From NCBI GenBank assembly GCA_023150835.1, contig JAKLKB010000076.1, positions 1 to 39,932 of the forward strand: a stretch of 39,932 bases of DNA, read 5' to 3'. Of the stretch, positions 1 through 7,858 are shown in pieces. Below the pieces are notes generated by a model. That model made no database searches and was not told the origin of the DNA. It saw only the letters and a list, made by a program, of their open reading frames with translations. The number at the start of each line of letters is the position of its first letter. The stretch's first letter is position 1. The position numbers and the translations under genes are program-made. The stretch comes from Myxococcota bacterium (lineage in GTDB: Bacteria > Myxococcota_C > UBA6777).

Positions 1-60
1 GTTGAACATCTTCTCAAATGAGGCGGTGAACTCTTGTGCTTCGGCGCTTTGTGTGAACAT
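1..60 (-). CDS. 5' end of a leftward gene, cut by the window edge
   Basis: The minus strand has an ATG at 60-58 preceded by a purine-rich AAAGGGG Shine-Dalgarno-like stretch, followed by 20 open codons to the window edge (MFTQSAEAQEFTASFEKMFN). The short amphipathic start with 'FEKMF' resembles the N-terminus of phasin-family granule proteins, but twenty residues are not enough to assign a family. It would be transcribed divergently from mtfA, sharing the 333-bp spacer that holds a family B repeat and a 22-bp tandem array. Confidence 0.45.
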   Translation of the reverse strand, partial: MFTQSAEAQEFTASFEKMFN

Positions 61-130
61 CTCTATTCCCCTTTCGCGTTTTGAGGTGCGCCATTATGCC
101 ACAAGAATCTGCTTTTACTTCTTAACCTGA

Positions 131-200
131 TGCCAATGGGCAGCCACAGGGGCTGCCCCTACGTTTTACGATCACGCAGAGGGCGGATCTCGTATCACAT
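131..200 (+). repeat. Family B dispersed repeat (palindrome-bearing)
   Basis: About 70 bp containing the inverted repeat GGGCAGCCACAGGGGCTGCCC, then CTACGTTTTACGATCACGCA and GGGCGGAT. Closely similar copies lie near 7524-7600 (inverted), 16661-16720, 22900-22974 and 25794-25866, all between genes. The element carries no plausible gene. Its palindrome could form a hairpin in RNA or DNA. Confidence 0.75.
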
Positions 201-215
201 GTTGCGCCTTGGTCT

Positions 216-303
216 TGTGTGCGTGAAACCGCGATATCGTGTGCGTGAAACCCCGGTATCATGTGCGTGAAACCTCGATATCGTGTGCGTGAAACCTCGG
301 TAT
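216..303 (+). repeat. 22-bp tandem array, four units
   Basis: Four consecutive 22-bp units of the form CGTGTGCGTGAAACCTCGATAT begin at 216, 238, 260 and 282 and differ at only a few positions; a decayed fifth unit follows (CGCTTGCGTTCAAC). There are no spacers, so it is not a CRISPR array. It sits 90 bp upstream of mtfA in a divergent promoter region. It could be a protein-binding array or a neutral minisatellite. Confidence 0.8.
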
Positions 304-393
304 CGCTTGCGTTCAACATGGCGCGCTTCTGTATTGTGAGAGCCGTGTCATCGTGGGTCAAGAAATGTCCACAAAAGCCCAAAAGGAGTCGTT

Positions 394-1179
394 ATGTTCG
401 GGATATTACGTCGTTGGCGACGAAGCCGTCTGCTCAAAGAGCCTTTTCCTGCCGAGTGGATCGCGATCCTGCAAGAAAAAGTGCCGTTTTATGTCTCGAT
501 GAAACCGAGCCTCACTCCCCGCTTCTTGGGGCAGTTGCAGATCTTTCTCGATGAAAAGCACTTTGAAGGCGCACAAGGCTTTGTGATCACCGATGAAGTG
601 CGCGTTGTGATCGCCGCGATCGCTGTCCGACTCACCACCTACCTTGATATCTCGATGTATGATCGCTTGACGGAGATCGTCGTTTATCAAGAAGATTACC
701 GCCACCCAAACCAAAAAAATGCACTCGATGGCCCCGAACAGCCCGGCATCGTGTACGGTGAAGCCCATCGCTTCGGAACAGTCGTGCTTTCGTGGAAAGC
801 CGTCATTCGAGGATTACGACACGAAGACGATGGACAAGACACCGCAACCCACGAGTTTGCCCACGTCTTGGATATCGCCGATGGCTCGTTTGATGGCACT
901 CCGATCTTGCCCTCCATGCGCGATTATCGGCCTTGGGCCGAAGTCATGAGCCAGCACTTTTTCGCCCTCCGCGATGGCAAACGCCCCGAACGCAAAGTCC
1001 TTGATGATTATGGCGCAAAAAACGAGGCCGAGTTCTTTGCCGTTGCTTCCGAAGTCTTTTTTGAAAAGCCCGAAAAACTTCAGAAACTTCTCCCTGATCT
1101 GTACGCTTGCCTCCGAAGCTTCTATCGTTGGGATCCCGCCCTACCCACCGAGCAACAACCCGATCCTCCTACTTCTTGA
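394..1179 (+). CDS. mtfA: MtfA-type M90 zinc metallopeptidase
   Basis: A 261-aa soluble protein of the M90/MtfA family, cytoplasmic zinc aminopeptidase-like enzymes. In E. coli MtfA binds and inactivates the glucose repressor Mlc (DgsA). The zinc motif HEFAH is at residues 153-157 in the context 'DTATHEFAHVLD', and downstream acidic residues in 'EAEFFAVASEVFFE' fit the third-ligand region. Length matches the family (about 260-270 aa). The start is ATG 394, with AAAAGGAG five bases upstream. It is a single-gene unit, divergent from the edge gene. No Mlc homologue is visible in the window, so the regulatory partner here is unknown. Confidence 0.9.
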   Translation: MFGILRRWRRSRLLKEPFPAEWIAILQEKVPFYVSMKPSLTPRFLGQLQIFLDEKHFEGAQGFVITDEVRVVIAAIAVRLTTYLDISMYDRLTEIVVYQEDYRHPNQKNALDGPEQPGIVYGEAHRFGTVVLSWKAVIRGLRHEDDGQDTATHEFAHVLDIADGSFDGTPILPSMRDYRPWAEVMSQHFFALRDGKRPERKVLDDYGAKNEAEFFAVASEVFFEKPEKLQKLLPDLYACLRSFYRWDPALPTEQQPDPPTS

Positions 1180-1414
1180 ACCCTTGTTTTTTTTCACAAA
1201 CAAATGCCTTGACAACACAGATATCGCAGCGTATGTTCTCGCCGCCAAACCAACAAAGAACCCAATTCCTTTGTGTTTCCAAAGACAAAGGACCATTTTT
1301 TCTGAATCGCGATTCATTATGCAAAGCCGCTGTCCCGAAGGCGGTAAGATCTAGCCCGAACAGGCGTTGCTTGTGGGCGAACGGATAGAGAGAAGAAAGC
1401 TAGAGGGTGTGTGC
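1180..1414. other. Spacer between mtfA and lipoprotein gene
   Basis: 235 bp with no convincing ORF, hairpin terminator or dispersed repeat. A T-run follows the mtfA stop but has no stem before it. The promoter of the lipoprotein gene presumably lies here, but I cannot place it. Confidence 0.4.
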
Positions 1415-2956
1415 ATGATTTCTTATTCAAAAAGCCGATGGATGCTTGTGTTGTTGTTGTCGTTGTGGGGGGTCGCGTGTTCGACCGAGATCACAACGCC
1501 CAAGACCGAACCGACAAAAGAGACCGCAAAGCCTGATCCTTTGAAGCAGCCCCCACCTTCGGTCGTCACCAGCGGCGAAGTGAAGATCCCCGAAGCCTCG
1601 GTTCAATCGCCTAATACGCCACCAGAATCCCCCTCGGCAGGCGAAGTCAAGTCTTCGTCGGCCCCGTTGGAAGCTTCCAAAGACCGCTCGGATCGGGCTT
1701 GTCAGATCGTGTTGCGTACGTTTCATCGTGTTGTCGAGCCGACAGGAACCCCGAAGCATCACTGCCAAGATGGCCTATGCTGGTGGGTTTTCCGCGCAAC
1801 GGTGGACGTCGCACAAGCCGCGCTGGATGGGCAATGGCAACCCCGTTTGTTGTATCGTTCGACCAACACACCCGATACATGGTACGAACTGGTCGGACAG
1901 CCCGAAACTGGCGCAGCAACGGGTTTTCAGCGTTATTCATTCACTCTCCAAAACAACACCATCCGCGACGGCATCAGCGCCACCGCCATCCAACGCTCCG
2001 AAGTCGGAGCCATCCCTTTTCTCAAGCATTACGCCGAAGGCCGCTTGTTTGATCACAACCGCCTCAACGACGATTTCGCCCATTATCAGGTCAATCTCGC
2101 CAACCAATGGGCGATCCAAGAACAGGCTTCCGTCTGTGGTCAGCGCCCCGAAGCCACGCTGGTCTTTGATGCAGGTTGGCAAAATACCCAACACGGCGCG
2201 ATCCTCGCAGGTGGCGATCTTGTGGTCGATTACAACCTCTATCGTCTGACCCAATGCCACGGCTCGACTTATATGGGCCAACCCACATGGAATACGCTGG
2301 CCTATGTCCGCTTTCTTCCAAGCAACCAAGTGGTCAATGCCCCGCTGTTCGACCGTGTCGACGCTAACGGTGCATTTGTCGCCAAAAAAGCCCGATTCAC
2401 CGTCCCCACAGGCACCAACGCTGTCGAGCTTTGGTTTATGACTTCGGGCCGCACTTGTAGTCCTGCATGGGACAGCAACTTCGGCAACAACTACCGCTTT
2501 TCCGTACGTTCGACTCCTCCCGCTGCGGTGAAATGGGCAGGAGATTGGGGCAACGGCTTGTGGCGTGGATGTTCCCATCGCCCCGGCCTTTCCGAACCCG
2601 TCAACGTCGATAGCTACATCCTTAGCCGCGCTTGTCACTTCATTTACGCCGATGTCTATGTCCCCGGTCTCACCGATGGTTCAGCGCTCAGCCCCCAAGA
2701 TATCCAAGCCCAAGTCCAATATCGTACCGACGATGGCGAACTTCGCACCGCATGGCTGAGTTTTGTCGAGCGCGTCGGCAACAACTATCGCTACGTCTGG
2801 ACTTTCCCTGCTGCCGAGATGATCCACGTCTATCCCAACTGGCAACGCTATTCCTTCGCCTTCCGTTTCTCCACCAACGGCCTCACATGGTTCCGCATCG
2901 CTCAATCCGACGGCCCCGACGGTGGCGCTTTCCGTACCATCATCCGTCAGTATTAG
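1415..2956 (+). CDS. Cys-rich secreted lipoprotein, unknown function
   Basis: A 513-aa predicted lipoprotein. A short basic N-terminus and hydrophobic segment end in the lipobox LWGVAC (Cys at about residue 23), followed by a Thr/Pro/Glu/Ser-rich linker to about residue 85. The rest is a mature region rich in aromatic residues and paired cysteines (CQIVLRTF...HHCQDGLCWW, VCGQRP, TQCHGS, RTCSP, RGCSHR, RACHF). This suggests disulfide-stabilised beta-rich domains, possibly two or three related modules with 'W..Y...' strands. It resembles uncharacterised DUF6209-like proteins common in myxobacteria, but I cannot verify this. The start is ATG 1415 with TAGAGG eight bases upstream; a longer in-frame extension from 1367 would bury the signal peptide. 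Confidence 0.8.
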   Translation: MISYSKSRWMLVLLLSLWGVACSTEITTPKTEPTKETAKPDPLKQPPPSVVTSGEVKIPEASVQSPNTPPESPSAGEVKSSSAPLEASKDRSDRACQIVLRTFHRVVEPTGTPKHHCQDGLCWWVFRATVDVAQAALDGQWQPRLLYRSTNTPDTWYELVGQPETGAATGFQRYSFTLQNNTIRDGISATAIQRSEVGAIPFLKHYAEGRLFDHNRLNDDFAHYQVNLANQWAIQEQASVCGQRPEATLVFDAGWQNTQHGAILAGGDLVVDYNLYRLTQCHGSTYMGQPTWNTLAYVRFLPSNQVVNAPLFDRVDANGAFVAKKARFTVPTGTNAVELWFMTSGRTCSPAWDSNFGNNYRFSVRSTPPAAVKWAGDWGNGLWRGCSHRPGLSEPVNVDSYILSRACHFIYADVYVPGLTDGSALSPQDIQAQVQYRTDDGELRTAWLSFVERVGNNYRYVWTFPAAEMIHVYPNWQRYSFAFRFSTNGLTWFRIAQSDGPDGGAFRTIIRQY

Positions 2957-3340
2957 TCTCCTTCGATGTGGGGGATTTTGTGGGGGATTTTGGATGGGGG
3001 ATTGAGTTTGTTTGATGGGGCGCTGCCCCATGCCCCGCAAGGGACTGTCGCCCCTTGACCCCGTGTTGGCGAAGAGATCACAGGTTTTTCAAACAAACGA
3101 CGCTCTCGCTTGAGGTGCCGCGAACACGGCTTTTTCTTGAATGCCCTTCTCGAAAACAGAGTCCACTTGCACCCATCGTGTGCTCGTAAAACCCAGGGCA
3201 GCCACAGCGGGCTGCCCAAGAATAGGGCAGTTCCAGCGGATCGAATCGCCATCGCTCTTCAACGAAAGCTAGACAACGCCGCAGATCGTGTGCGATAGAC
3301 ACAGAACGCTTCAACTACTTTGCTTGCAAGGAGTGTTCTG
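2957..3340. other. Gene-free spacer filled by repeats
   Basis: 384 bp between the lipoprotein and kinase genes. It holds a family A repeat (about 3013-3139) and a hairpin block resembling family B (GGGCAGCCACAGCGGGCTGC at about 3196). No ORF with a ribosome-binding site is present. Confidence 0.6.
3013..3139 (+). repeat. Family A dispersed repeat
   Basis: It begins with the small palindrome TGGGGCGCTGCCCCA, then CCCCGCAAGGGAC, CCCTTGACCCCGTGTTGGCG, AAGAGATCACAGGTTT and GCGAACACGGCTTTTT. A near copy lies at about 22992-23117 in the same orientation, and inverted copies at about 7684-7812 and 25613-25748. Shorter relatives occur near 8771, 16724 and 32998. Confidence 0.75.
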
Positions 3341-6300
3341 ATGGCCAAGAAAAAGTCGCAGCCCAAGCAGCCACCCAAGGAAAAGCAGCCACAGCCGCCA
3401 CCCGTGCATGGTGGAGATGCTCACCAAACGACGTTTTCGGATGCAACACGCCCACGTCGCCAACGCCGTGGAGATGCTCACCAAACGACGTTTTCGGATG
3501 CAACACGCCCACGTCGCCAACGCCGTGGAGATGCCCACCAAACGACGTTTTCGGATGCAAAGCCGCTTTCTTCCGTACACGGCGGAGATGTCCTGTCGAC
3601 GGGCCTTGCTGATGATCCATTGCGCTTGTCGGTTCATGGTGGGGATGCTTTGCTGACGGGGGGATCTTCTGCGGGGCGTACCTACCAAGCGCCTGCGGAG
3701 GTGTTGTTTGGCCGATACGAGTTGCTTGATAAGCTCGGTCATGGGGGGATGGCCGAAGTGTGGCGCGTACATGATCGCCATACCAAGCGATCCGTGGCGT
3801 TAAAGCGGATCAGCGGGCATCTGCAAGCCAATGAAGAAGCGCAGCGCCGCTTTTTCCGAGAGATCCAGTTGTTGCAGGATCTCAAACACCCGCACATTAT
3901 CGCGATCTACGAAGCTTCTCCCGAAGGATTCTTTTTCACGATGGAGTTATTGGCAGGGCGGGATCTGCGACAATATCTCTTAGAGCGTAAGCGATTGCCG
4001 CTGCATCTGGCCTTGGATATCTTTGGACAAGTGGGGCGAGCCTTGCTTGCAGCCCATCAATCGGGGATCGTACACCGTGATCTCAAACCTGAAAATATCT
4101 TCTTGCTCGACAATCCGCCGTTATTTGTCAAGCTGCTCGACTTCGGGATCGCCGTAGCACTCGAAGGGACGCGCATGACCATGACCCAACAGATGCAGTT
4201 GGGGACGGCGTATTACATGGCTCCTGAGCAGCTACACGGCGATACCCATGCCATCGGCCCCGCAGCCGATGTGTATAGCTGCGGTGTGCTGTTGTACGAG
4301 ATCGTCACGGGACGCATCCCACAGATCGGCGCACCGTCGATCTCCAAGCATCTCGGAAAGCTCGAAGAAAAGGGGCTTCTTGGGCGAGAAGAGATCCCCT
4401 CCGAACTGCGCGACGCTTTTTTTTCGCACCTTGCAGAGATCGAAAAGGCGTACCAACGGGCGCTTCCCAGTGAACCCGAAGACCGTTGCTCTTTGCAGGA
4501 ACTCACTTCTTCGGTGGATGCGCGCCTTCTGATGTGGATGCGCCAACGCGAACAAGCCGCAGCGCAGCGCATCTCTGCGATCAAGCAATCGATCGAAAAA
4601 GGCCAAGAGCAGCAAGTTTTCGCGTCGCTTCTACCTGAACTCGTGGCGGTGTTTTCAGAACAAAAGGTGGTGAGGAAGTTTGCAGAGTCTCTCGTGGAGG
4701 CCCGAAAAGAGCGCGATATCTTGGTGGCCTCTCTAAGTGCGAAAGAGGCTGAAGGGGCACCCTTTTGGGAAGGACGGGCCGCGAAGTGGCAGTCCGCGCT
4801 GCAACGCTCGTCGTACGGGGGGCTGTATCGGCATCATGCGTTTGCGGCGACGCTGCTGGAGAAACGGCGTCGTTTCGATGCAGCCAAGCACGAAAGTCAT
4901 GCGCTGGCTGAAACCAAAGGCCCGATCATAGCGAGCGTAGCATGGGCGAAGACAGCCCATCACTTCCAAGCCGCGCAAGCATGGAAGGCTGTATTGGCAG
5001 AAGAAAGCACGCGTCAGCAACGTTGCGAAGAAGCCACCGAAGCGTTGTTGCAGACCTTGAAGGAGCCTTGGCCCTTGGAGGCGTTGCAAAAAAATCTTGC
5101 GATGTGGGATGAAGCCGCGAAAGAGAGCGCCGTCGCACGGTATTTTAAGGAAGCGCAAAATCAAGCTTTCATAGAAGCTGTCGAAGAAGATCGACAATTG
5201 CGAAAACTTCAAAAAAAGAGAATCCTTCATCAAAAAATGCTCGAAAATTTGCAAACATTCGAGGTCTCTCCTGAAAAAGCAATCGATGAGTGGGCCGTTT
5301 TTTCTCAAAAAAATTTTCTTTTTGATGAAGAGAAAATCTTCGTTGAAGCGCACGAAACAAATTTACGGGTACTTCGCAAATCGCAACCAACTTCTATTTT
5401 TTCGAATCCGTTGGTTTTTATTCGGAGCTTTCAGGATACCTTGCGCTTTATGAGTGGGCAGCAAGAGCAAAAGCCTTTGCTCTTTAATCCTGTTGTCCTC
5501 TTGCTTTGGCTTGTTTTGGTGGGTGTACCGATTGGAGCCATGGTTCTTCCTATGGCCGACTACGCTTTAAGTCCTGCGCCTTTTTGGCTTGCTTTCTGGG
5601 TGGCTGCTTTCTTTTTGCTGCTGTTTGCTTTGTTTTTTCCGTTTTCATGGGGGGGAACATTTGGCCGACAAATCAAGTTTTTGCGAGAAGCTTATCGAAA
5701 AATCGTTCAAGATCCTGCTATCGCGATGCCGATATTTGAAAAGGGTTCTTTCATTTCGATCGAGAAATCTTCACGGCAGAAGGATTTTGAAACACTTTCT
5801 CGTGCAGGTAATCTTGCGAAGAAGGGAAACACCTCCTCAAACACCGAGATGACGACACAGCCAGTTCAAAAAGAGGTGAAAAAGACTTCTCTCACAACGA
5901 ACAACGCAACCGTGCAAAACTCAAAGAAGGCAGAGCATCAGAGCGTACCAAAACCACAGATCGCGCATCAAGCTGGATTTCTAAAGGTGTTTCACGTCGG
6001 TGGGGTAGATTTTCCGATGCGCTGGGTCCCTGCTGGATCGTTTTCGATGGGAGCACCAAAAGACGACGGTGAGGCGTTTGAAAATGAAAAACCTCATCGC
6101 CATGTCACGATTACGCAAGGATATTGGATGATGGAAACACCCGTCACGCAAAGGCAATACCTCGCAGTGATGGGCAAGAATCCATCGCGTTTCAAAAAGG
6201 CAGGGTTGGAAGCGCCTGTCGAGAACGTGAGTTGGGTCGATGCAGCGGTGTTTGCAAACAAACTGTCAGAGTTGGAGGGGCTATCGCCTTGTTTTGCAGG

Positions 6301-6745
6301 AAGCGGCGAACAGATGGACGGTGTAGGGAACAAGGGAAGCGATTACGTCGGGTGTAAGGGCTGGCGGTTGCCGACGGAAGCGGAGTGGGAATACGCTTGT
6401 CGTGCGGGTACGACGACACCGCGTTACGGGAAGTTGCGCCAGAGCGCATGGTACGAAAAGAACAGCGGCAAGACAACGCATACTGTGGGACAGAAGCAAG
6501 CCAACGCGTGGGGGCTACACGATACGCTGGGCAATGTCTGGGAGTGGTGCTATGACTGGTATGGTGACTATCCGGCACAAGCTGCAACGGATCCGATCGG
6601 AGCAGCTACAGGCAGCTCGCGCGTCGGTCGGGGTGGCGGTTGGGACAGCCACGCCAACTACGTGCGGGCGGCGCTGCGTAGCAACGGCGCGCCGACGTAC
6701 CGCTACGACGGCCTCGGTTTCCGTGTTGTCAGGTCGAGCCCCTAA
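3341..6745 (+). CDS. Ser/Thr protein kinase with two TM helices and SUMF1/FGE-like domain
   Basis: A 1134-aa Hanks-type kinase. Three 19-residue tandem repeats (GDAHQTTFSDATRPRRQRR) at about 25-75 precede an intact kinase domain at about 125-320: Gly-loop GHGGMAEV 133-140, Lys155, HRDLKPEN 245-252, DFG 267-269, APEQ 294-297. A long helical/coiled region follows to about 690. Two hydrophobic segments at about 717-740 and 751-770 are predicted to span the membrane. The C-terminal 240 residues are a formylglycine-generating-enzyme-like (SUMF1) fold (MRWVPAGSFSMG, GWRLPTEAEWEYACR, NVWEWCYDWYGDY, GLGFRVVRSSP). The catalytic Cys region reads GGGWDSHANYVRAALRS, lacking FGE cysteines, so it is probably a binding module. 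Start ATG 3341 has AAGGAG seven bases upstream. DNA for residues about 600-870 is more AT-rich than the flanks. Confidence 0.92.
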   Translation: MAKKKSQPKQPPKEKQPQPPPVHGGDAHQTTFSDATRPRRQRRGDAHQTTFSDATRPRRQRRGDAHQTTFSDAKPLSSVHGGDVLSTGLADDPLRLSVHGGDALLTGGSSAGRTYQAPAEVLFGRYELLDKLGHGGMAEVWRVHDRHTKRSVALKRISGHLQANEEAQRRFFREIQLLQDLKHPHIIAIYEASPEGFFFTMELLAGRDLRQYLLERKRLPLHLALDIFGQVGRALLAAHQSGIVHRDLKPENIFLLDNPPLFVKLLDFGIAVALEGTRMTMTQQMQLGTAYYMAPEQLHGDTHAIGPAADVYSCGVLLYEIVTGRIPQIGAPSISKHLGKLEEKGLLGREEIPSELRDAFFSHLAEIEKAYQRALPSEPEDRCSLQELTSSVDARLLMWMRQREQAAAQRISAIKQSIEKGQEQQVFASLLPELVAVFSEQKVVRKFAESLVEARKERDILVASLSAKEAEGAPFWEGRAAKWQSALQRSSYGGLYRHHAFAATLLEKRRRFDAAKHESHALAETKGPIIASVAWAKTAHHFQAAQAWKAVLAEESTRQQRCEEATEALLQTLKEPWPLEALQKNLAMWDEAAKESAVARYFKEAQNQAFIEAVEEDRQLRKLQKKRILHQKMLENLQTFEVSPEKAIDEWAVFSQKNFLFDEEKIFVEAHETNLRVLRKSQPTSIFSNPLVFIRSFQDTLRFMSGQQEQKPLLFNPVVLLLWLVLVGVPIGAMVLPMADYALSPAPFWLAFWVAAFFLLLFALFFPFSWGGTFGRQIKFLREAYRKIVQDPAIAMPIFEKGSFISIEKSSRQKDFETLSRAGNLAKKGNTSSNTEMTTQPVQKEVKKTSLTTNNATVQNSKKAEHQSVPKPQIAHQAGFLKVFHVGGVDFPMRWVPAGSFSMGAPKDDGEAFENEKPHRHVTITQGYWMMETPVTQRQYLAVMGKNPSRFKKAGLEAPVENVSWVDAAVFANKLSELEGLSPCFAGSGEQMDGVGNKGSDYVGCKGWRLPTEAEWEYACRAGTTTPRYGKLRQSAWYEKNSGKTTHTVGQKQANAWGLHDTLGNVWEWCYDWYGDYPAQAATDPIGAATGSSRVGRGGGWDSHANYVRAALRSNGAPTYRYDGLGFRVVRSSP
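3413..3559 (+). repeat. 57-bp in-frame tandem repeat in kinase gene
   Basis: Two 57-bp units starting at 3413 and 3470 appear identical, and a third (from 3527) matches for about 33 bp before diverging. The unit is a multiple of three, so copy-number change keeps the kinase frame. It encodes a 19-aa basic Ser/Thr-containing unit ahead of the catalytic domain. Confidence 0.9.
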
Positions 6746-6756
6746 TTACGGTTTGC

Positions 6757-6780
6757 CGTTTTACCGTTTTACCGTTTTAC
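6757..6780 (+). repeat. 8-bp microsatellite downstream of kinase gene
   Basis: Three perfect copies of CGTTTTAC begin 12 bp after the kinase stop codon, followed by a decayed copy. There is no stem-loop, so I do not call it a terminator. Confidence 0.8.
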
Positions 6781-6993
6781 CGTTTGCGGTCCGCACTATC
6801 GGGTAGAAAAGAGGGTGGTCGTTTGGTGAACGGATCGCTCGTCCTTCGGCAGTGTAGTGGTGTGTGCAGTATAGAGCGTAGCGGGTTCTGATGGGCGTGG
6901 CGCTTCAGGACGCAAGGCAGCGAGCTCCGCCGCGCCGCGTCGTGAAGTGTCGCGCTTGGCTCGAAGCGAGGCGCAAGTTTCGGCGCACAGCGT

Positions 6994-7524
6994 GTGGCAT
7001 GGAAAACCAAGCGGCGGGTTCGTGCTTGGGATGAGACGCATGGGTTGGTGTTTTGTGAACACTTGAACTTGTACTTGTTTGAATTGCCGAAGTTTTCGCT
7101 GGATGGTTTGCCGCAGACTCCGAACAAGCGGGAACAATGGCTGCATTTCTTAAAGGAGGGTCATGTTATGCGACCAGAGATCGCTGAAGCATGGAAGACA
7201 CCAGAGATCGAAGAAGCGATCAAGGAGCTTCAAAAGCTGTCGAAAGATCGGTCTTGGCGTGAAGCCTATAACGATCGAGAAAAAGCCTTGCGCGATTATA
7301 TCTCGATCATGCACGAGCGTTTCGAGGAAGGTCTTGAAAAAGGTATCGAGAAAGGTATCGAGAAAGGTATCGAGAAAGGGTTGAGATTGTCTGCACAGCG
7401 TTTGTTGGAGAGCGGGATGGAAGCGGAGCGCGTGGTATTGGGGATGTCGCTGGACGTGGTGGCGGAGATCGAGGCCCACCGAATGCCTCTTCATACGGAT
7501 GTTGCAGAGAAATCGAAGACGTAA
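6994..7524 (+). pseudogene. 3' remnant of an Rpn-family PD-(D/E)XK transposase-like gene
   Basis: The 176-codon frame matches the C-terminal part of Rpn/PD-(D/E)XK-transposase-family proteins: 'LNLYLFELPKF' followed by 'LEGLPQTPNKREQWLHFL'-like sequence (here LDGLPQTPNKREQWLHFLK), then a helical DREKALRDY segment and a charged EKGIEKGIEKG tail. The nuclease core normally found upstream (about 150-200 residues with the D and ExK residues) is missing. The 250 bp before it has no homologous frame in any phase that I can recognise, so it is probably a truncated, non-functional remnant. The tail is encoded by a 12-bp tandem repeat (7330-7380). An intact small gene starting at 6994 is less likely because no ribosome-binding site precedes that ATG. 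Confidence 0.65.
7330..7380 (+). repeat. 12-bp in-frame repeat (EKGI units)
   Basis: About four copies of AAAGGTATCGAG encode repeated Glu-Lys-Gly-Ile. Such tails are common in Rpn-type proteins and expand by slippage. Confidence 0.8.
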
Positions 7525-7600
7525 TACGAGATCCGCCCGTTGCGTGCGTAAAGATGTAGGGGCAGCCCCCCGTGGCTGCCCTATTACAGGGCGTCTACGC
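7524..7600 (-). repeat. Family B dispersed repeat, inverted
   Basis: Reverse-orientation copy: ATCCGCCCGT, then AAAGATGTAGGGGCAGCC and the hairpin GGCAGCCCCCCGTGGCTGCC. It starts at the stop codon of the Rpn remnant. Together with the family A copy beginning near 7684 it makes up most of the 334-bp gap to truC. Confidence 0.7.
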
Positions 7601-7683
7601 ACGACCCTTCGTGTACACTTCACTCGGATATCGTACAAGCGGCCTTTTGGGAGGCGATTGGGAGCGCGAAGGGAAGGGGCATT

Positions 7684-7812
7684 CACAAAAAAGCCCGTGT
7701 TCGCACCCCTTCAAGCGGTGCAGTCGTTGATTTGAAAAGCGTCTGTGTACCCCGCCAACACGGGGTCAAGGGGCGACAGTCTATGGCGGGGTGTGGTACC
7801 TCGCCCCACAAA
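7684..7812 (-). repeat. Family A dispersed repeat, inverted
   Basis: Contains AAAAAAGCCCGTGTTCGC, CCCCGCCAACACGGGGTCAA and the GGGGTGTGG...CCCCACA palindromic end, the reverse complement of the 3013-3139 and 22992-23117 copies. No gene is found within it. Confidence 0.65.
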
Positions 7813-7858
7813 AGCAAAGGAACAGACAACACCCCACAAAAGAAAGACTGAAAACGAA

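Noticed and set aside
216-303. CRISPR-like array
   Set aside because: Units are contiguous with no unique spacers, and no cas genes occur in the window.
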